Source: Camelimonas lactis (lineage in GTDB: Bacteria; Pseudomonadota; Alphaproteobacteria; Rhizobiales; Beijerinckiaceae). From it: 64,000 nucleotides of DNA. The DNA is taken from the NCBI RefSeq assembly GCF_004342915.1, contig NZ_SLWL01000005.1:171974-235973 (forward strand), given 5' to 3'. The notes under the pieces are model-generated. The model saw nothing but the letters and a program-made list of their open reading frames with translations, was not told the DNA's origin and did no database searches. Shown piece by piece: positions 1-8,186 of this stretch; position 1 is the stretch's first letter, and each line of letters begins with the position of its first letter. The translations under genes and the position numbers were made by a program.

Positions 1-1249
1 CGTCGATGACGTCGATCGCCTTGTCCGGCAGCTTGCGGTCCTGAATGTAGCGGGCCGACAGCTCCACCGCCGCCTTCACCGCGTCATTGGTGTAACGGAC
101 ATGATGAAACTCTTCAAAATACGGCCGTAACCCCTTGAGAATCTCAATTGAATCCGGAACGGTCGGCTCGGTGACGTCGATCTTCTGGAAGCGGCGCACC
201 AGGGCCCGGTCCTTCTCGAAGTACTGACGGTACTCCTTGTAGGTGGTCGAACCGATGCAGCGCAACGTGCCGGAGGCCAGCGCCGGCTTCAGCAGGTTGG
301 AGGCGTCCATCGCCCCGCCGGAGGTAGCGCCCGCGCCGATCACCGTGTGAATTTCATCGATGAACATGATGGCGTTGGGGTGCGCCTCAATCTCCTTCAT
401 CACCTGCTTGAGACGCTCTTCGAAGTCACCGCGATAGCGGGTGCCAGCCAGCAGCGCGCCCATGTCGAGCGAATAGACAGTGGCCTCGCGCAGCACCTCC
501 GGCACATCGCCGGCGACGATCTTGCGCGCCAGGCCCTCGGCGATGGCGGTCTTGCCCACGCCGGGGTCGCCCACCAGCAACGGGTTGTTCTTCTGGCGGC
601 GGCACAGCACCTGAATGGTGCGCTCCACCTCGCGCGCCCGGCCGATCAGCGGATCGATGCGGCCCTCGCGCGCCTTCCTGTTCAGGTTGACGCAATAGGC
701 GTCGAGGGCGTCGCCTTTTTTCTTCCGGGCGCTGTCGTCGTTGTCGGAGGACGCCGCGCGTGGCTCGCTGTCCTCCTCGCCGCGCGTGGGCCTGGCCTCG
801 GACATGCCGGGTCGCTTGGCGATGCCGTGGCTGATGTAGTTCACCGCGTCATACCGCGTCATGTCCTGCTCCTGCAGGAAGTACGCGGCGTGACTTTCGC
901 GTTCGGCGAAGATCGCCACCAGCACATTGGCGCCGGTGACCTCCTCCCGCCCGGACGACTGGACATGGATGACAGCGCGCTGGATCACCCGCTGGAACCC
1001 GGCCGTCGGCTTGGAATCCTCGCTGCCATCGGTGATGAGGTTGCTGAGCTCGGTGTCGACGTAATCGGACAGCGTCCGGCGCAGGACGTCCACATCGACC
1101 CCGCAGGCGCGCATGACCGCCGATGCGTCCTGATCATCGACCAGCGCGAGAAGCAGGTGCTCAAGCGTCGCATATTCGTGCCGGCGTTCATTCGCCAGGG
1201 CGAGCGCGCGATGCAGGGCTTGTTCGAGGCTCCGTGAGAATGTCGGCAA
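1..1249 (-). CDS. clpA: ATP-dependent Clp protease ATP-binding subunit ClpA (partial)
   Basis: AAA+ unfoldase that feeds substrates to ClpP in the cytosol. The visible part covers about the first 416 codons: an N-terminal Clp repeat domain, the linker, and most of the first ATPase module with Walker A (GDPGVGKT) and the Walker B region ([12 protein letters not shown]). The gene runs off the left edge in the lid of that module, so the second ATPase domain is outside the window. The start is a TTG: the stop codon of clpS lies in the same frame just upstream and no ATG intervenes, and AGGGGA sits just ahead of the TTG. The clpS-clpA order and 21-bp spacing imply one operon in which ClpS redirects ClpA to N-degron substrates. 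Confidence 0.96.
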   Translation of the reverse strand, partial: MPTFSRSLEQALHRALALANERRHEYATLEHLLLALVDDQDASAVMRACGVDVDVLRRTLSDYVDTELSNLITDGSEDSKPTAGFQRVIQRAVIHVQSSGREEVTGANVLVAIFAERESHAAYFLQEQDMTRYDAVNYISHGIAKRPGMSEARPTRGEEDSEPRAASSDNDDSARKKKGDALDAYCVNLNRKAREGRIDPLIGRAREVERTIQVLCRRQKNNPLLVGDPGVGKTAIAEGLARKIVAGDVPEVLREATVYSLDMGALLAGTRYRGDFEERLKQVMKEIEAHPNAIMFIDEIHTVIGAGATSGGAMDASNLLKPALASGTLRCIGSTTYKEYRQYFEKDRALVRRFQKIDVTEPTVPDSIEILKGLRPYFEEFHHVRYTNDAVKAAVELSARYIQDRKLPDKAIDVID

Positions 1250-1270
1250 CGGCTTCCCCTTATGCGCGGT

Positions 1271-1615
1271 TCAGTTTTTCTCCATCACGCACTGGAGCGG
1301 GTGCTGGTGGCGGCGCGAAAAATCCATGACCTGGGCGACTTTCGTTTCGGCCACTTCAAAGGTGTAAACGCCGCAAACCCCAACTCCCGTCTGATGCACG
1401 TGATACATGATCCTGGTCGCGTCCTCGCGCGACTTGTTAAAGAACTGCTCCAGCACCTGAACGACAAACTCCATCGGCGTGTAGTCGTCGTTCAGAAGCA
1501 GAACCCGGTACATGTCCGGACGTTTCGGACGCGTACGGGTCAACAGGGCCGCCCCCGCTCCTTGCCGGTCGTCAGGCCCATCGCCGGATCCGCCGCCTCC
1601 GCGCCGGGTCCCCAT
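1271..1615 (-). CDS. clpS: ATP-dependent Clp protease adapter ClpS
   Basis: Adaptor that binds N-terminal degrons and docks on the ClpA N-domain. The C-terminal 80 residues are the conserved fold, with the [11 protein letters not shown] segment, the HVHQTGVG motif and the ending [11 protein letters not shown]. The first ~30 residues are a flexible Gly/Arg-rich extension typical of the family. I chose the ATG giving MGTRRGG (114 aa) because it matches the usual alphaproteobacterial length. An in-frame ATG at 1669 (MWKRLLEE) would give 132 aa, and neither has a strong ribosome-binding site. It lies immediately upstream of clpA. Confidence 0.93.
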   Translation of the reverse strand: MGTRRGGGGSGDGPDDRQGAGAALLTRTRPKRPDMYRVLLLNDDYTPMEFVVQVLEQFFNKSREDATRIMYHVHQTGVGVCGVYTFEVAETKVAQVMDFSRRHQHPLQCVMEKN

Positions 1616-2224
1616 CGAACGTTCCCGGACAGCGCCGGCCTTCGCTTCCTCCAGCAGTCTTTTCCACATCGTTGCGCGTCGTCTCGCCTGATCTTTCCGT
1701 GCGCCGCGAACCGGACCGAAGCGCGCTGTCCATAATCTAGTCCTCCCGCGACCGCTTCGCCAGCCCACCCGCCCTGGCCTTTGCGACGAAAAGCACATCG
1801 CGCCCCCCGCCGCCCCGCCGCGTGGCCGGCAAACCTCACGCCGCGGCGCGCTCCCGGAGCGACGGACGAACGTTACCGGATGAACGCGCGCGGGAATTTT
1901 GTGGTTCTGGTTAACACCCACAGCCCGTCCCGCAGCGGGACGCGGATGACGCCGGAAGGAGCCAGCGCCCCCGCCCGGGAGCGCGCCGCCGCGCTGCCCT
2001 TGATCCTGAACGATATTTCCACAATCTCCGGGTCGCTCCAGCGCCCGCGGCGTCCTGCCGGGCGCCTGGCCCGCCCCGTCCCGCCCCGCCGGTCGCCGCG
2101 CCGGCGCGGCCGCCGTTTAACGCTCCGGTAACCGCGATCGTGGCAGGTTCATGTCGAACACAGCACCCCATGCAGATGCGGCGCCGGACCTGGCGACGAG
2201 CGGACGACAGCGGAACAGACGATC
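1616..2224. other. Divergent intergenic region clpS/D,D-carboxypeptidase
   Basis: About 600 bp between divergently transcribed genes. It should hold both promoters, but I see no convincing -35/-10 pair and no coding sequence with protein-like composition. The part around 2040-2120 is extremely GC-rich. If clpS uses its upstream ATG the region shortens to about 555 bp. Confidence 0.5.
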
Positions 2225-3709
2225 ATGGTCTCTGGTCACAGCAAAACGCGACGGAATGTACGCTGGATCCTGACGGTGGCGCTTGGCGTCGCCGTCACCG
2301 CATCGGTCAGCGTCGCGCCCGCGGAAGCACGCAGGAAGCACCGCATCCGCCACCATGGCGGCGCCTCGCAGGTCTACGACCCGCCGTTCGCGGCGATCGT
2401 TGTCGACGCCAAGACCGGCAAGACCCTTTACGCCAAAAACCCCGACGCCCGCCGCCACCCCGCCTCCCTCACCAAGGTGATGACCCTGTACATGCTGTTC
2501 GAGCAGCTTGAGCAGGGCCGCATGCGCCTCGACACGCCGCTGCGGGTTTCGGCGCACGCCGCCTCGATGCCGCCGTCGAAGCTGGGCGTCCGTCCCGGCG
2601 GTTCGATCAGCGTCGAGAACGCCATCAAGGCGCTGGTCACCCGTTCGGCCAACGACATTGCCTCGGCCATCGGCGAGAACATCGCCGGCTCCGAGACGCG
2701 CTTCGCCCAGATGATGACGCGCAAGGCCCGGGCGCTCGGCATGACCGGCACGGTTTATGTCAACGCCTCCGGCCTGCCGGACGCGCGGCAGATCACCACC
2801 GCCCGTGATCTCGGCGTTCTGGCCCGCGCCGTGCAAGACCGATTCCCGCAGTATTACGGCTATTTCTCCACGCGCAGTTTCCAGTTCGGCAACCAGGTTA
2901 TCGGCAATCACAACCGGCTGCTTGGCGCCGTGGAGGGCGTTGACGGCATCAAGACCGGTTACACGCGGATGTCCGGCTTCAACCTCATGACCTCGGCGCG
3001 CGCCCACAACCGCCACATCGTGGCGGTGGTGCTCGGCGGCCGGTCTGGCGCCATTCGCGATCGCATCATGGCCTCGCTGGTGGCCGAGCATATGCCGACG
3101 GCTTACGCCGGCGCCCGCATTGCCCCGGCGGTTGGCGAATCCGGGGCCGCCGTGCGGGTGGCCGCCGCCACCGCGCCGCGTCCCGAACCGCGCCCCGCCG
3201 ACCTTCCGGCGCGCGGCGTCCGGCCGGTGGTCGCCTCGGCGTCCGCCTCGGACACCGCGACGCCCTCCACCTTCCGCTGGGTGGCGCCGCGCAGCGAACA
3301 GGATTCAGCGGCGGTCACCCGCCTCGCCTACGCGCCGGAATCCGAGCCGGCCGCGCCGCGCGAGCTTGATTCCCGTGGTCTGGCCCGTCTGATCAGGACC
3401 AAAGCGAACAAGCCGGCTCCTCAGGCGGCTGCCGCGCCAGAGCCGGAAGCGGCGCCTGTCGCCCGGGGTGGTTCATGGGTCATCCAGCTGGGCGCGACGG
3501 AAGACGAAGCCTCCGCCAGGCAGCTTCTGGCCGAGGCGCGCGGCTCCAGCGAATTCCTCAAATCCGCGTCGCCGTTCACGGAAAAGGTGGTGCGCGGCAA
3601 GGCCACCCTGTGGCGGGCCCGCTTCTCGGGCTTCGGCCCCAAGAGCGCGCAGGACGCCTGCCGTTCCCTCAAGGACAACGGCTACGAGTGCTTCGCCACA
3701 CGCGGCTGA
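2225..3709 (+). CDS. D-alanyl-D-alanine carboxypeptidase (PBP5/6 type) with C-terminal SPOR domain
   Basis: Periplasmic penicillin-binding protein that trims the terminal D-Ala of peptidoglycan pentapeptides. It has a signal peptide (about residues 1-35, ending APAEA) and the peptidase S11 domain with all three active-site motifs: SLTK (Ser81/Lys84), SAN (141-143) and KTG (243-245). A Pro/Ala-rich linker (~280-410) leads to a SPOR domain (~415-494, starting GGSWVIQLGA) that should bind denuded glycan and bring the enzyme to division sites. Length (494 aa) fits the alphaproteobacterial SPOR-containing subclass. The ribosome-binding site before the ATG is weak. Confidence 0.95.
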   Translation: MVSGHSKTRRNVRWILTVALGVAVTASVSVAPAEARRKHRIRHHGGASQVYDPPFAAIVVDAKTGKTLYAKNPDARRHPASLTKVMTLYMLFEQLEQGRMRLDTPLRVSAHAASMPPSKLGVRPGGSISVENAIKALVTRSANDIASAIGENIAGSETRFAQMMTRKARALGMTGTVYVNASGLPDARQITTARDLGVLARAVQDRFPQYYGYFSTRSFQFGNQVIGNHNRLLGAVEGVDGIKTGYTRMSGFNLMTSARAHNRHIVAVVLGGRSGAIRDRIMASLVAEHMPTAYAGARIAPAVGESGAAVRVAAATAPRPEPRPADLPARGVRPVVASASASDTATPSTFRWVAPRSEQDSAAVTRLAYAPESEPAAPRELDSRGLARLIRTKANKPAPQAAAAPEPEAAPVARGGSWVIQLGATEDEASARQLLAEARGSSEFLKSASPFTEKVVRGKATLWRARFSGFGPKSAQDACRSLKDNGYECFATRG

Positions 3710-4070
3710 TCCACGGGGCGATCTCCAGACGCAACGGCGCCCAACGCGGCGCCCCCTGGTCCGCGAGCCATCGACAGGTTGGCGGGGCGACAGGCGACCT
3801 GCGCCCTGAATTCCCCGGCGCTCCGCCGGAACATCGTGAAGCGAAACAGCGCCAGCGATGCACGAACGATACGGGACGCTTCCGCCGCGCCGGCCAACGC
3901 GCCCCGATCAATGCCTTTGGGCAATCCCGCGTACGAAGCATGGCCTGGAAAGGCGCGCTTCATTGGGACATGCCCGGATCGCCCGCCTGGCGCACCGCGC
4001 CAGGTTTCTGGTTGAAACAATTTTCTGATGCGAGGCCCGTTTCGCTTCGCCGGAAAACACCGTGGTGGAG
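3710..4070. other. Intergenic region, no gene seen
   Basis: About 360 bp between the convergent carboxypeptidase and J-domain genes. Open frames here are GC-driven and lack protein-like composition. No terminator with a T-run was found. Confidence 0.5.
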
Positions 4071-4787
4071 TTAGCGATGCCGGGCCAGCAGAATATCCTT
4101 GGCTTGATTGACCCGCGCCGCCAGCCACGTCGTGCCCCCCTGGTCGGGGTGCAGACGTTTCATCAGCGTGCGGTGGGCGCGCCGGATGTCTTCGGCGCTG
4201 GCCCCCGGAGCAAGGCCCAGGACCTCATAGGCCTCCTTTTCCGTCATCGCTCCCGCGCCCGCACGCCCGTTACCGCTCCGCGCGTCAGCATCGCCATCAG
4301 CGTTTTCACGCCATGCGGGAAACCGGCTGTCGAGATAAGCCTCTAACAGCCGCGCCCCATCCGGGTCACGCGCCAGGCAATCGCGGCGCAACGCAATCAG
4401 CTCCCCCAGTTCCAGCGCGCCAAGCCGGGCGCCCGCTCGCGGCCCGGCGATCACCCGTCCATCGAAAGCGCCGCTGTCATGGTCGACGGTCATCTCGATG
4501 AACGCGGAGCGGGCCCGCGACACCCGCCCGCTTGCCGCGCCTTTCTGGAATGGCAGATTGAACGGCAGCCGGAACGGCAATTCGCCGTAGGCCCAGGCCC
4601 CGGCGCCCGCCGCCAGCAGCGCCATGTCGATCCGGCCCCGCAACAACAGCACGCCGGCGACAATGAACGCCGCGATTCCGCCCGCCTTGCGCAGCAGGGG
4701 GGCCAGCTTCGCCATATCGGCGTTGCGATAGTTCGTGAGCAGCCACCACAGCGCCGCGACGGCAACCAGACCAGCGATCAGCGCCAT
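4071..4787 (-). CDS. Membrane-anchored J-domain (DnaJ-like) protein
   Basis: Predicted inner-membrane co-chaperone. The N-terminus has one hydrophobic segment at residues 1-18 and a further pair at ~35-68. The C-terminus (about 175-238) is a J domain, AYEVLGLAPGASAEDI, with the HPD motif (HPDQGG) needed to stimulate the ATPase of an Hsp70 partner. The domain order (membrane part first, J domain last) is the TIM14/Pam18-like arrangement common in alphaproteobacteria, rather than DnaJ itself, because no Gly/Phe or zinc-finger region is present. The DnaK client is unknown. Confidence 0.88.
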   Translation of the reverse strand: MALIAGLVAVAALWWLLTNYRNADMAKLAPLLRKAGGIAAFIVAGVLLLRGRIDMALLAAGAGAWAYGELPFRLPFNLPFQKGAASGRVSRARSAFIEMTVDHDSGAFDGRVIAGPRAGARLGALELGELIALRRDCLARDPDGARLLEAYLDSRFPAWRENADGDADARSGNGRAGAGAMTEKEAYEVLGLAPGASAEDIRRAHRTLMKRLHPDQGGTTWLAARVNQAKDILLARHR

Positions 4788-5036
4788 GCGCTCAAGTTCC
4801 CCACCGTTCCGTTCCCCACCGTTCCGCGGCGCGCGGATCTCACGCCCCGCAACTTCACCCGAAATCCTCTACCGCAATCACGCCTGATGCGCATCCGGGC
4901 CGGCGTTGCGGCTGGCGGCGCGTCATGTCCTGCCATCGCCATACATTCCCGCATATCATTGCGTCCGAACATTGCCAGCGGCGCGCATGCGCGATAGGTC
5001 CGCCATCGGCCACGACGCAGAACACGGAGCCAGCAC

Positions 5037-5885
5037 ATGAGCAGCGTTGAAACGGCGACCACGGTGGGGCAACTGCGGGAGAAGGTCGCGCAGTGGCGCC
5101 GTGACGGCGCCCGCATCGCCCTGACCCCGACGATGGGCGCCCTGCACGATGGCCACCTGTCGCTGGTGCGGCTTGCGCAACAGCATGCGGACAAGGTGAT
5201 CGTCTCGATTTTCGTCAATCCGAAACAGTTCGGCCCCAACGAAGATTTCTCCCGTTACCCCCGCACCCTGCCCGAGGACCTGGCCCTGCTGGAAACCGTG
5301 GGCGCGGACCTGGCGTGGACCCCTGACGTGGCCGCCATGTATCCGGATGGCTTCGCCACGAGCATCAGCATCGGCGGCCCGGCCCAGGCCGGGCTGGACG
5401 ACGCCCACCGCCCCGGCCATTTCGACGGCGTGGCCACGGTCGTCGCCAAGCTGCTGCTGCAAATCGGCGCGGACGTCGCCGTGTTCGGCGAGAAGGACTA
5501 CCAGCAGCTCCAGGTCATCAACCAGCTGGCGCGCGACCTGAACATTCCGGTTGAGATCATCGGCGCGCCCACCCGGCGCGAGGCGGACGGCCTCGCCCTC
5601 TCCTCGCGCAACCGTTACCTGTCGCCGGAAGACCGCGCCGTGGCGCCCGCCATCGCCCGCGTGCTCAGTGTCTGCGCCGAACGGCTGCGCACCGGCGCGG
5701 CCACGGCCCCGGTGATGGCGGACGGCGTGAAGACGCTGGAGTCGGAAGGCTTCAAGGTCGATTATCTGGTGGCCCGCCACGCGGTGACGCTGGCGGAGGT
5801 CAACAGCATCGCCGACGGTCCCCTGCGCCTGCTGGTGGCGGCGCGGCTCGGGACGACCCGTCTGATCGACAATATCGGCGTATGA
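5037..5885 (+). CDS. panC: Pantoate--beta-alanine ligase
   Basis: ATP-dependent condensation of pantoate and beta-alanine to pantothenate, the last step of vitamin B5 synthesis. The cytidylyltransferase-like motifs are present: TMGALHDGHLSL near residue 35, IFVNPKQFGPNEDF, GEKDYQQL and LSSRNRYLS. At 282 aa it has the family's normal length. An AGCCAGCAC-spaced GGAG precedes the ATG. panB is not adjacent. Its stop codon overlaps the start of the next small gene (ATGA), suggesting coupled translation. Confidence 0.97.
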   Translation: MSSVETATTVGQLREKVAQWRRDGARIALTPTMGALHDGHLSLVRLAQQHADKVIVSIFVNPKQFGPNEDFSRYPRTLPEDLALLETVGADLAWTPDVAAMYPDGFATSISIGGPAQAGLDDAHRPGHFDGVATVVAKLLLQIGADVAVFGEKDYQQLQVINQLARDLNIPVEIIGAPTRREADGLALSSRNRYLSPEDRAVAPAIARVLSVCAERLRTGAATAPVMADGVKTLESEGFKVDYLVARHAVTLAEVNSIADGPLRLLVAARLGTTRLIDNIGV

Positions 5886-6166
5886 GCGCGACGACCAGGC
5901 CCCGGCCCCGGCCCCGCTTCAACGGCGCCATCGCCGCGCTGGCGCTGGCGATGCTCGGCGGTTTCGCGTTTCCGGCTGCCGCCGAAGTGCGGTTTGGCAA
6001 TAACGTCCGCATCGGCGGCCATGATTTTTCCCACCAGACCTTCGACGCCAAACGGCGCGGGCGCATCTATCTGTATGATCGCAAGCCGCGCCGCGAAGGC
6101 TGCGTCTGGAAGGCTGATGGACGCGGCGGCCAGGTCAGGGTCTGTCATCTCCAGCGCGTTCGCTAG
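5882..6166 (+). CDS. Small secreted hypothetical protein
   Basis: A 94-aa protein of unknown function. A basic N-terminus followed by a hydrophobic stretch ending FPAAA looks like a cleaved signal peptide (about residues 1-34). The mature part is short and basic, with the segment VRFGNNVRIGGHDFSH and two cysteines. Its start codon overlaps the panC stop (ATGA), so it is probably translated from the panC transcript. The RFG...IRxGG pattern recurs in the product encoded at 6319-6705, hinting at a shared fold or partner. No family name is recognised. Confidence 0.7.
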   Translation: MSATTRPRPRPRFNGAIAALALAMLGGFAFPAAAEVRFGNNVRIGGHDFSHQTFDAKRRGRIYLYDRKPRREGCVWKADGRGGQVRVCHLQRVR

Positions 6167-6318
6167 CCTGTTCCGGATGCAAGCCGCGCTCGCCTCTCGC
6201 CAGGCCAGCGGGCCCGCCCAGCAAGGCGAAACGCCGCCTGCGCGGCGTAATTCACCGGCGTCGCCCGGGAAGCGGCGCCCGCGCTCCAGTCCCGCTGGCG
6301 TCGCGATGCCGGAGCCCG

Positions 6319-6705
6319 TCAGCGCCCCGAATAGCCGTAACCAACACTGGCGCGGCCGCCGACGCGGATTTCGGTGTCGCCAAAACGCATGACGCCCTTG
6401 CCGCTCCGGGCGGGCTCACGCCGGTCAATCCGGTCGGCAAGGGCTTTGGCGTCCAGTCGCGGTTCGCGCAATTCCTGCCGTACCTGAGCCGGATTGCGCT
6501 TCTTCACCGGCGGCCGCTCACCGGCGGCCAGCGGCCCCGCCAGCCCGACGCAAAAGACCGCCCCCAGCGCCAGCGCCGCCACGCCCGCCCATACCCTGGC
6601 GCGCGGCGCCGCGTCCGGCCGGCCGGTTTTCTGGCGGACAGCCGGGTCCTGCATGGCTTCGGCCGCGACCGCCCCTGAAAACAACGCCGCCTCCTGCTTC
6701 CCCAT
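6319..6705 (-). CDS. Small membrane-associated hypothetical protein
   Basis: A 128-aa protein of unknown function. Residues ~38-60 form a hydrophobic segment (AGVAALALGAVFCVGLAGPL), so it is either anchored or exported. The rest is charged, ending MRFGDTEIRVGGRASVGYGY. A good ribosome-binding site (GGGAGAGAGG) precedes the ATG, which supports a real gene. It converges on the panC transcript. The C-terminal RFGDTEIRVGG resembles the RFGNNVRIGG of its convergent neighbour. Confidence 0.62.
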   Translation of the reverse strand: MGKQEAALFSGAVAAEAMQDPAVRQKTGRPDAAPRARVWAGVAALALGAVFCVGLAGPLAAGERPPVKKRNPAQVRQELREPRLDAKALADRIDRREPARSGKGVMRFGDTEIRVGGRASVGYGYSGR

Positions 6706-6917
6706 GCCTCTCTCCCTCGCCAGCCGGCTTCAGCCAGAACCGCCGCCCGGAACGTTTTTTCCAGCCAGACCGTTTTCCAGTCATGCGCTGGGCGCGTCAA
6801 TCCGGGAGCCAGGCCTGATTTCAGAATAATGGATGTCACCCGGCGCCAGACATCGGGCCCTCCCGAACTGGCGCCGGCAAGACATGTGTGATTTTTGATA
6901 TCATTCCAAGGTAGCGG

Positions 6918-6966
6918 TTGACCGGTCGGAAAGTTTCGCCATTCTCAATGTAGTCATTGACTACAT
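6918..6966 (+). promoter_or_regulatory. Putative promoter and 19-bp palindromic operator of the TetR/ferredoxin/P450 module
   Basis: Positions 6948-6966 read ATGTAGTCATTGACTACAT, a perfect inverted repeat of two 9-bp arms around one central T. It lies 12 bp before the TetR start codon. TTGACC at 6918-6923 is a good -35 element, and the expected -10 position falls just before the palindrome, so a bound repressor would cover the transcription start. TetR proteins typically bind such 15-20 bp palindromes beside their own gene; that this regulator binds it is inference. Confidence 0.75.
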
Positions 6967-6977
6967 CGGGCGCGACC

Positions 6978-7640
6978 ATGACCTATCATCATGGCAACCT
7001 TCGCAAGGCGCTGCTTGAGCGCGCCGCCGCCGTCATCGCGGAGCAGGGCGTCGAGGGCCTCAGCCTGCGTGGCCTGGCCCAGGACCTGGGCGTATCGCAC
7101 GCCGCGCCGTCCCGCCACTTCCGCGACAAGGTTGATCTGCTGCGCACCCTCGCGACGGAAGGCCACGAGGCGCTCGGGCGCTATACCTTCGCCGCCGGCA
7201 ACCAGCCGGACGCCGATCCGCTGGAGCATCTCGCCGCGCTCGGCCGTGCTTATGTGCGCTTCAGCCTTGAACACCCCGCCTATTACCGCAGCGGACGCCA
7301 CCCGGAGGTCGCGGCGCAAGCCGATGACGCCCTGAAGGAAGCCTACGGCAAGCGCATGGAGGCGCTGCTGCGGGCCACCCACGCCGCCCAGGCGGCCGGA
7401 TGGCGCCAGGACGCCCCCGCCCTGCACGCCATGATTTTCGGCCTGGCGGCCGTGCGCGGCCTCGCCGCCCTGCTCCACGACCCGATATTCCGCGGCCACG
7501 TCGGTGATGCGGATCCCGGCGCGCTTATCGATGGCGTCATGCGCCTGGTCATCGACCCGGCCGCCGTGCGCGCGTCCGCGCCGGCAGAGATGGTGGAGCC
7601 CGGAGAAATCACCGCCGGCGCGCCAGACGCCGCATCATGA
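6978..7640 (+). CDS. TetR/AcrR family transcriptional regulator
   Basis: A 220-aa repressor-type regulator. The N-terminal helix-turn-helix is clear (LSLRGLAQDLGVSHAAPSRHF, about residues 30-50), followed by KVDLLRTLA and a divergent ligand-binding domain (TetR_C). I chose the ATG giving MTYHHGNLR, the usual opening of this subgroup. The reading frame extends to a TTG at 6957, but that codon lies inside the palindromic operator. It is followed by ferredoxin and P450 genes on the same strand, so it probably controls them and itself in response to a hydrophobic substrate. Confidence 0.9.
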   Translation: MTYHHGNLRKALLERAAAVIAEQGVEGLSLRGLAQDLGVSHAAPSRHFRDKVDLLRTLATEGHEALGRYTFAAGNQPDADPLEHLAALGRAYVRFSLEHPAYYRSGRHPEVAAQADDALKEAYGKRMEALLRATHAAQAAGWRQDAPALHAMIFGLAAVRGLAALLHDPIFRGHVGDADPGALIDGVMRLVIDPAAVRASAPAEMVEPGEITAGAPDAAS

Positions 7641-7699
7641 ACACGGGGGCGAAACGCCAGCCGGCCCGGCTGGCTCCGCCCCGTCAACGGAGGAAAACA

Positions 7700-7738
7700 A
7701 TGCCAGGAGAAAGCAATGCCGCGCGCCACTTTTATTGA
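7700..7738 (+). other. Possible 12-codon upstream ORF overlapping the ferredoxin start
   Basis: GGAGG followed six bases later by ATG opens MPGESNAARHFY and then stops, overlapping the ferredoxin start in another frame. The ferredoxin has its own AGGAGA site inside this short frame. It could couple or modulate ferredoxin translation, or be chance. Confidence 0.35.
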
Positions 7739-8036
7739 CCACGCCGGCGAGAGCCGCACCGTTGAAGGCGCCGAGGGCGAAAACCTGATGCGGGTGGCCG
7801 TTCTCAATGACGTGCCTGGCATCGACGCCGATTGTGGCGGCGAGTGCGCCTGCGCCACCTGCCATGTTTTCGTGGATGACGCCTGGCTCGACAAATGCGG
7901 CGAACCCACCGAGCTGGAAACCAGCATGCTGTCGTTCGCCGCCACGGCGCAGCCCAACTCGCGCCTCGCCTGCCAGATCATCCTGACCAGCGCGCTTGAC
8001 GGCATCGTCGTGGAAACGCCCGTCGCCCAGCACTGA
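7716..8036 (+). CDS. [2Fe-2S] ferredoxin, adrenodoxin/putidaredoxin type
   Basis: A 106-aa electron carrier for the downstream P450. The cluster ligands fit the C-x5-C-x2-C...C pattern: Cys40, Cys46 and Cys49 in DCGGECACATCH, and Cys86 in RLACQI. Cys44 and Cys61 are additional. Length is standard. CYP153 hydroxylases normally draw electrons from such a ferredoxin and an FAD reductase. No reductase gene follows here, so reduction must come from an enzyme encoded elsewhere. Confidence 0.95.
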   Translation: MPRATFIDHAGESRTVEGAEGENLMRVAVLNDVPGIDADCGGECACATCHVFVDDAWLDKCGEPTELETSMLSFAATAQPNSRLACQIILTSALDGIVVETPVAQH

Positions 8037-8186
8037 CCCCGGCGGGCGCCGCGACCAGGCTGGCGGCAAGCAGCGGACAAGCCGGCGCGCCAGACAGAAG
8101 AGACCCGGAAACAGCATGTAGCGACAGACAACGCCGGGCGCTGGTCCGGCTACCGGAGCGGAAAAGCTCAAGGCTGGAGGAACACC

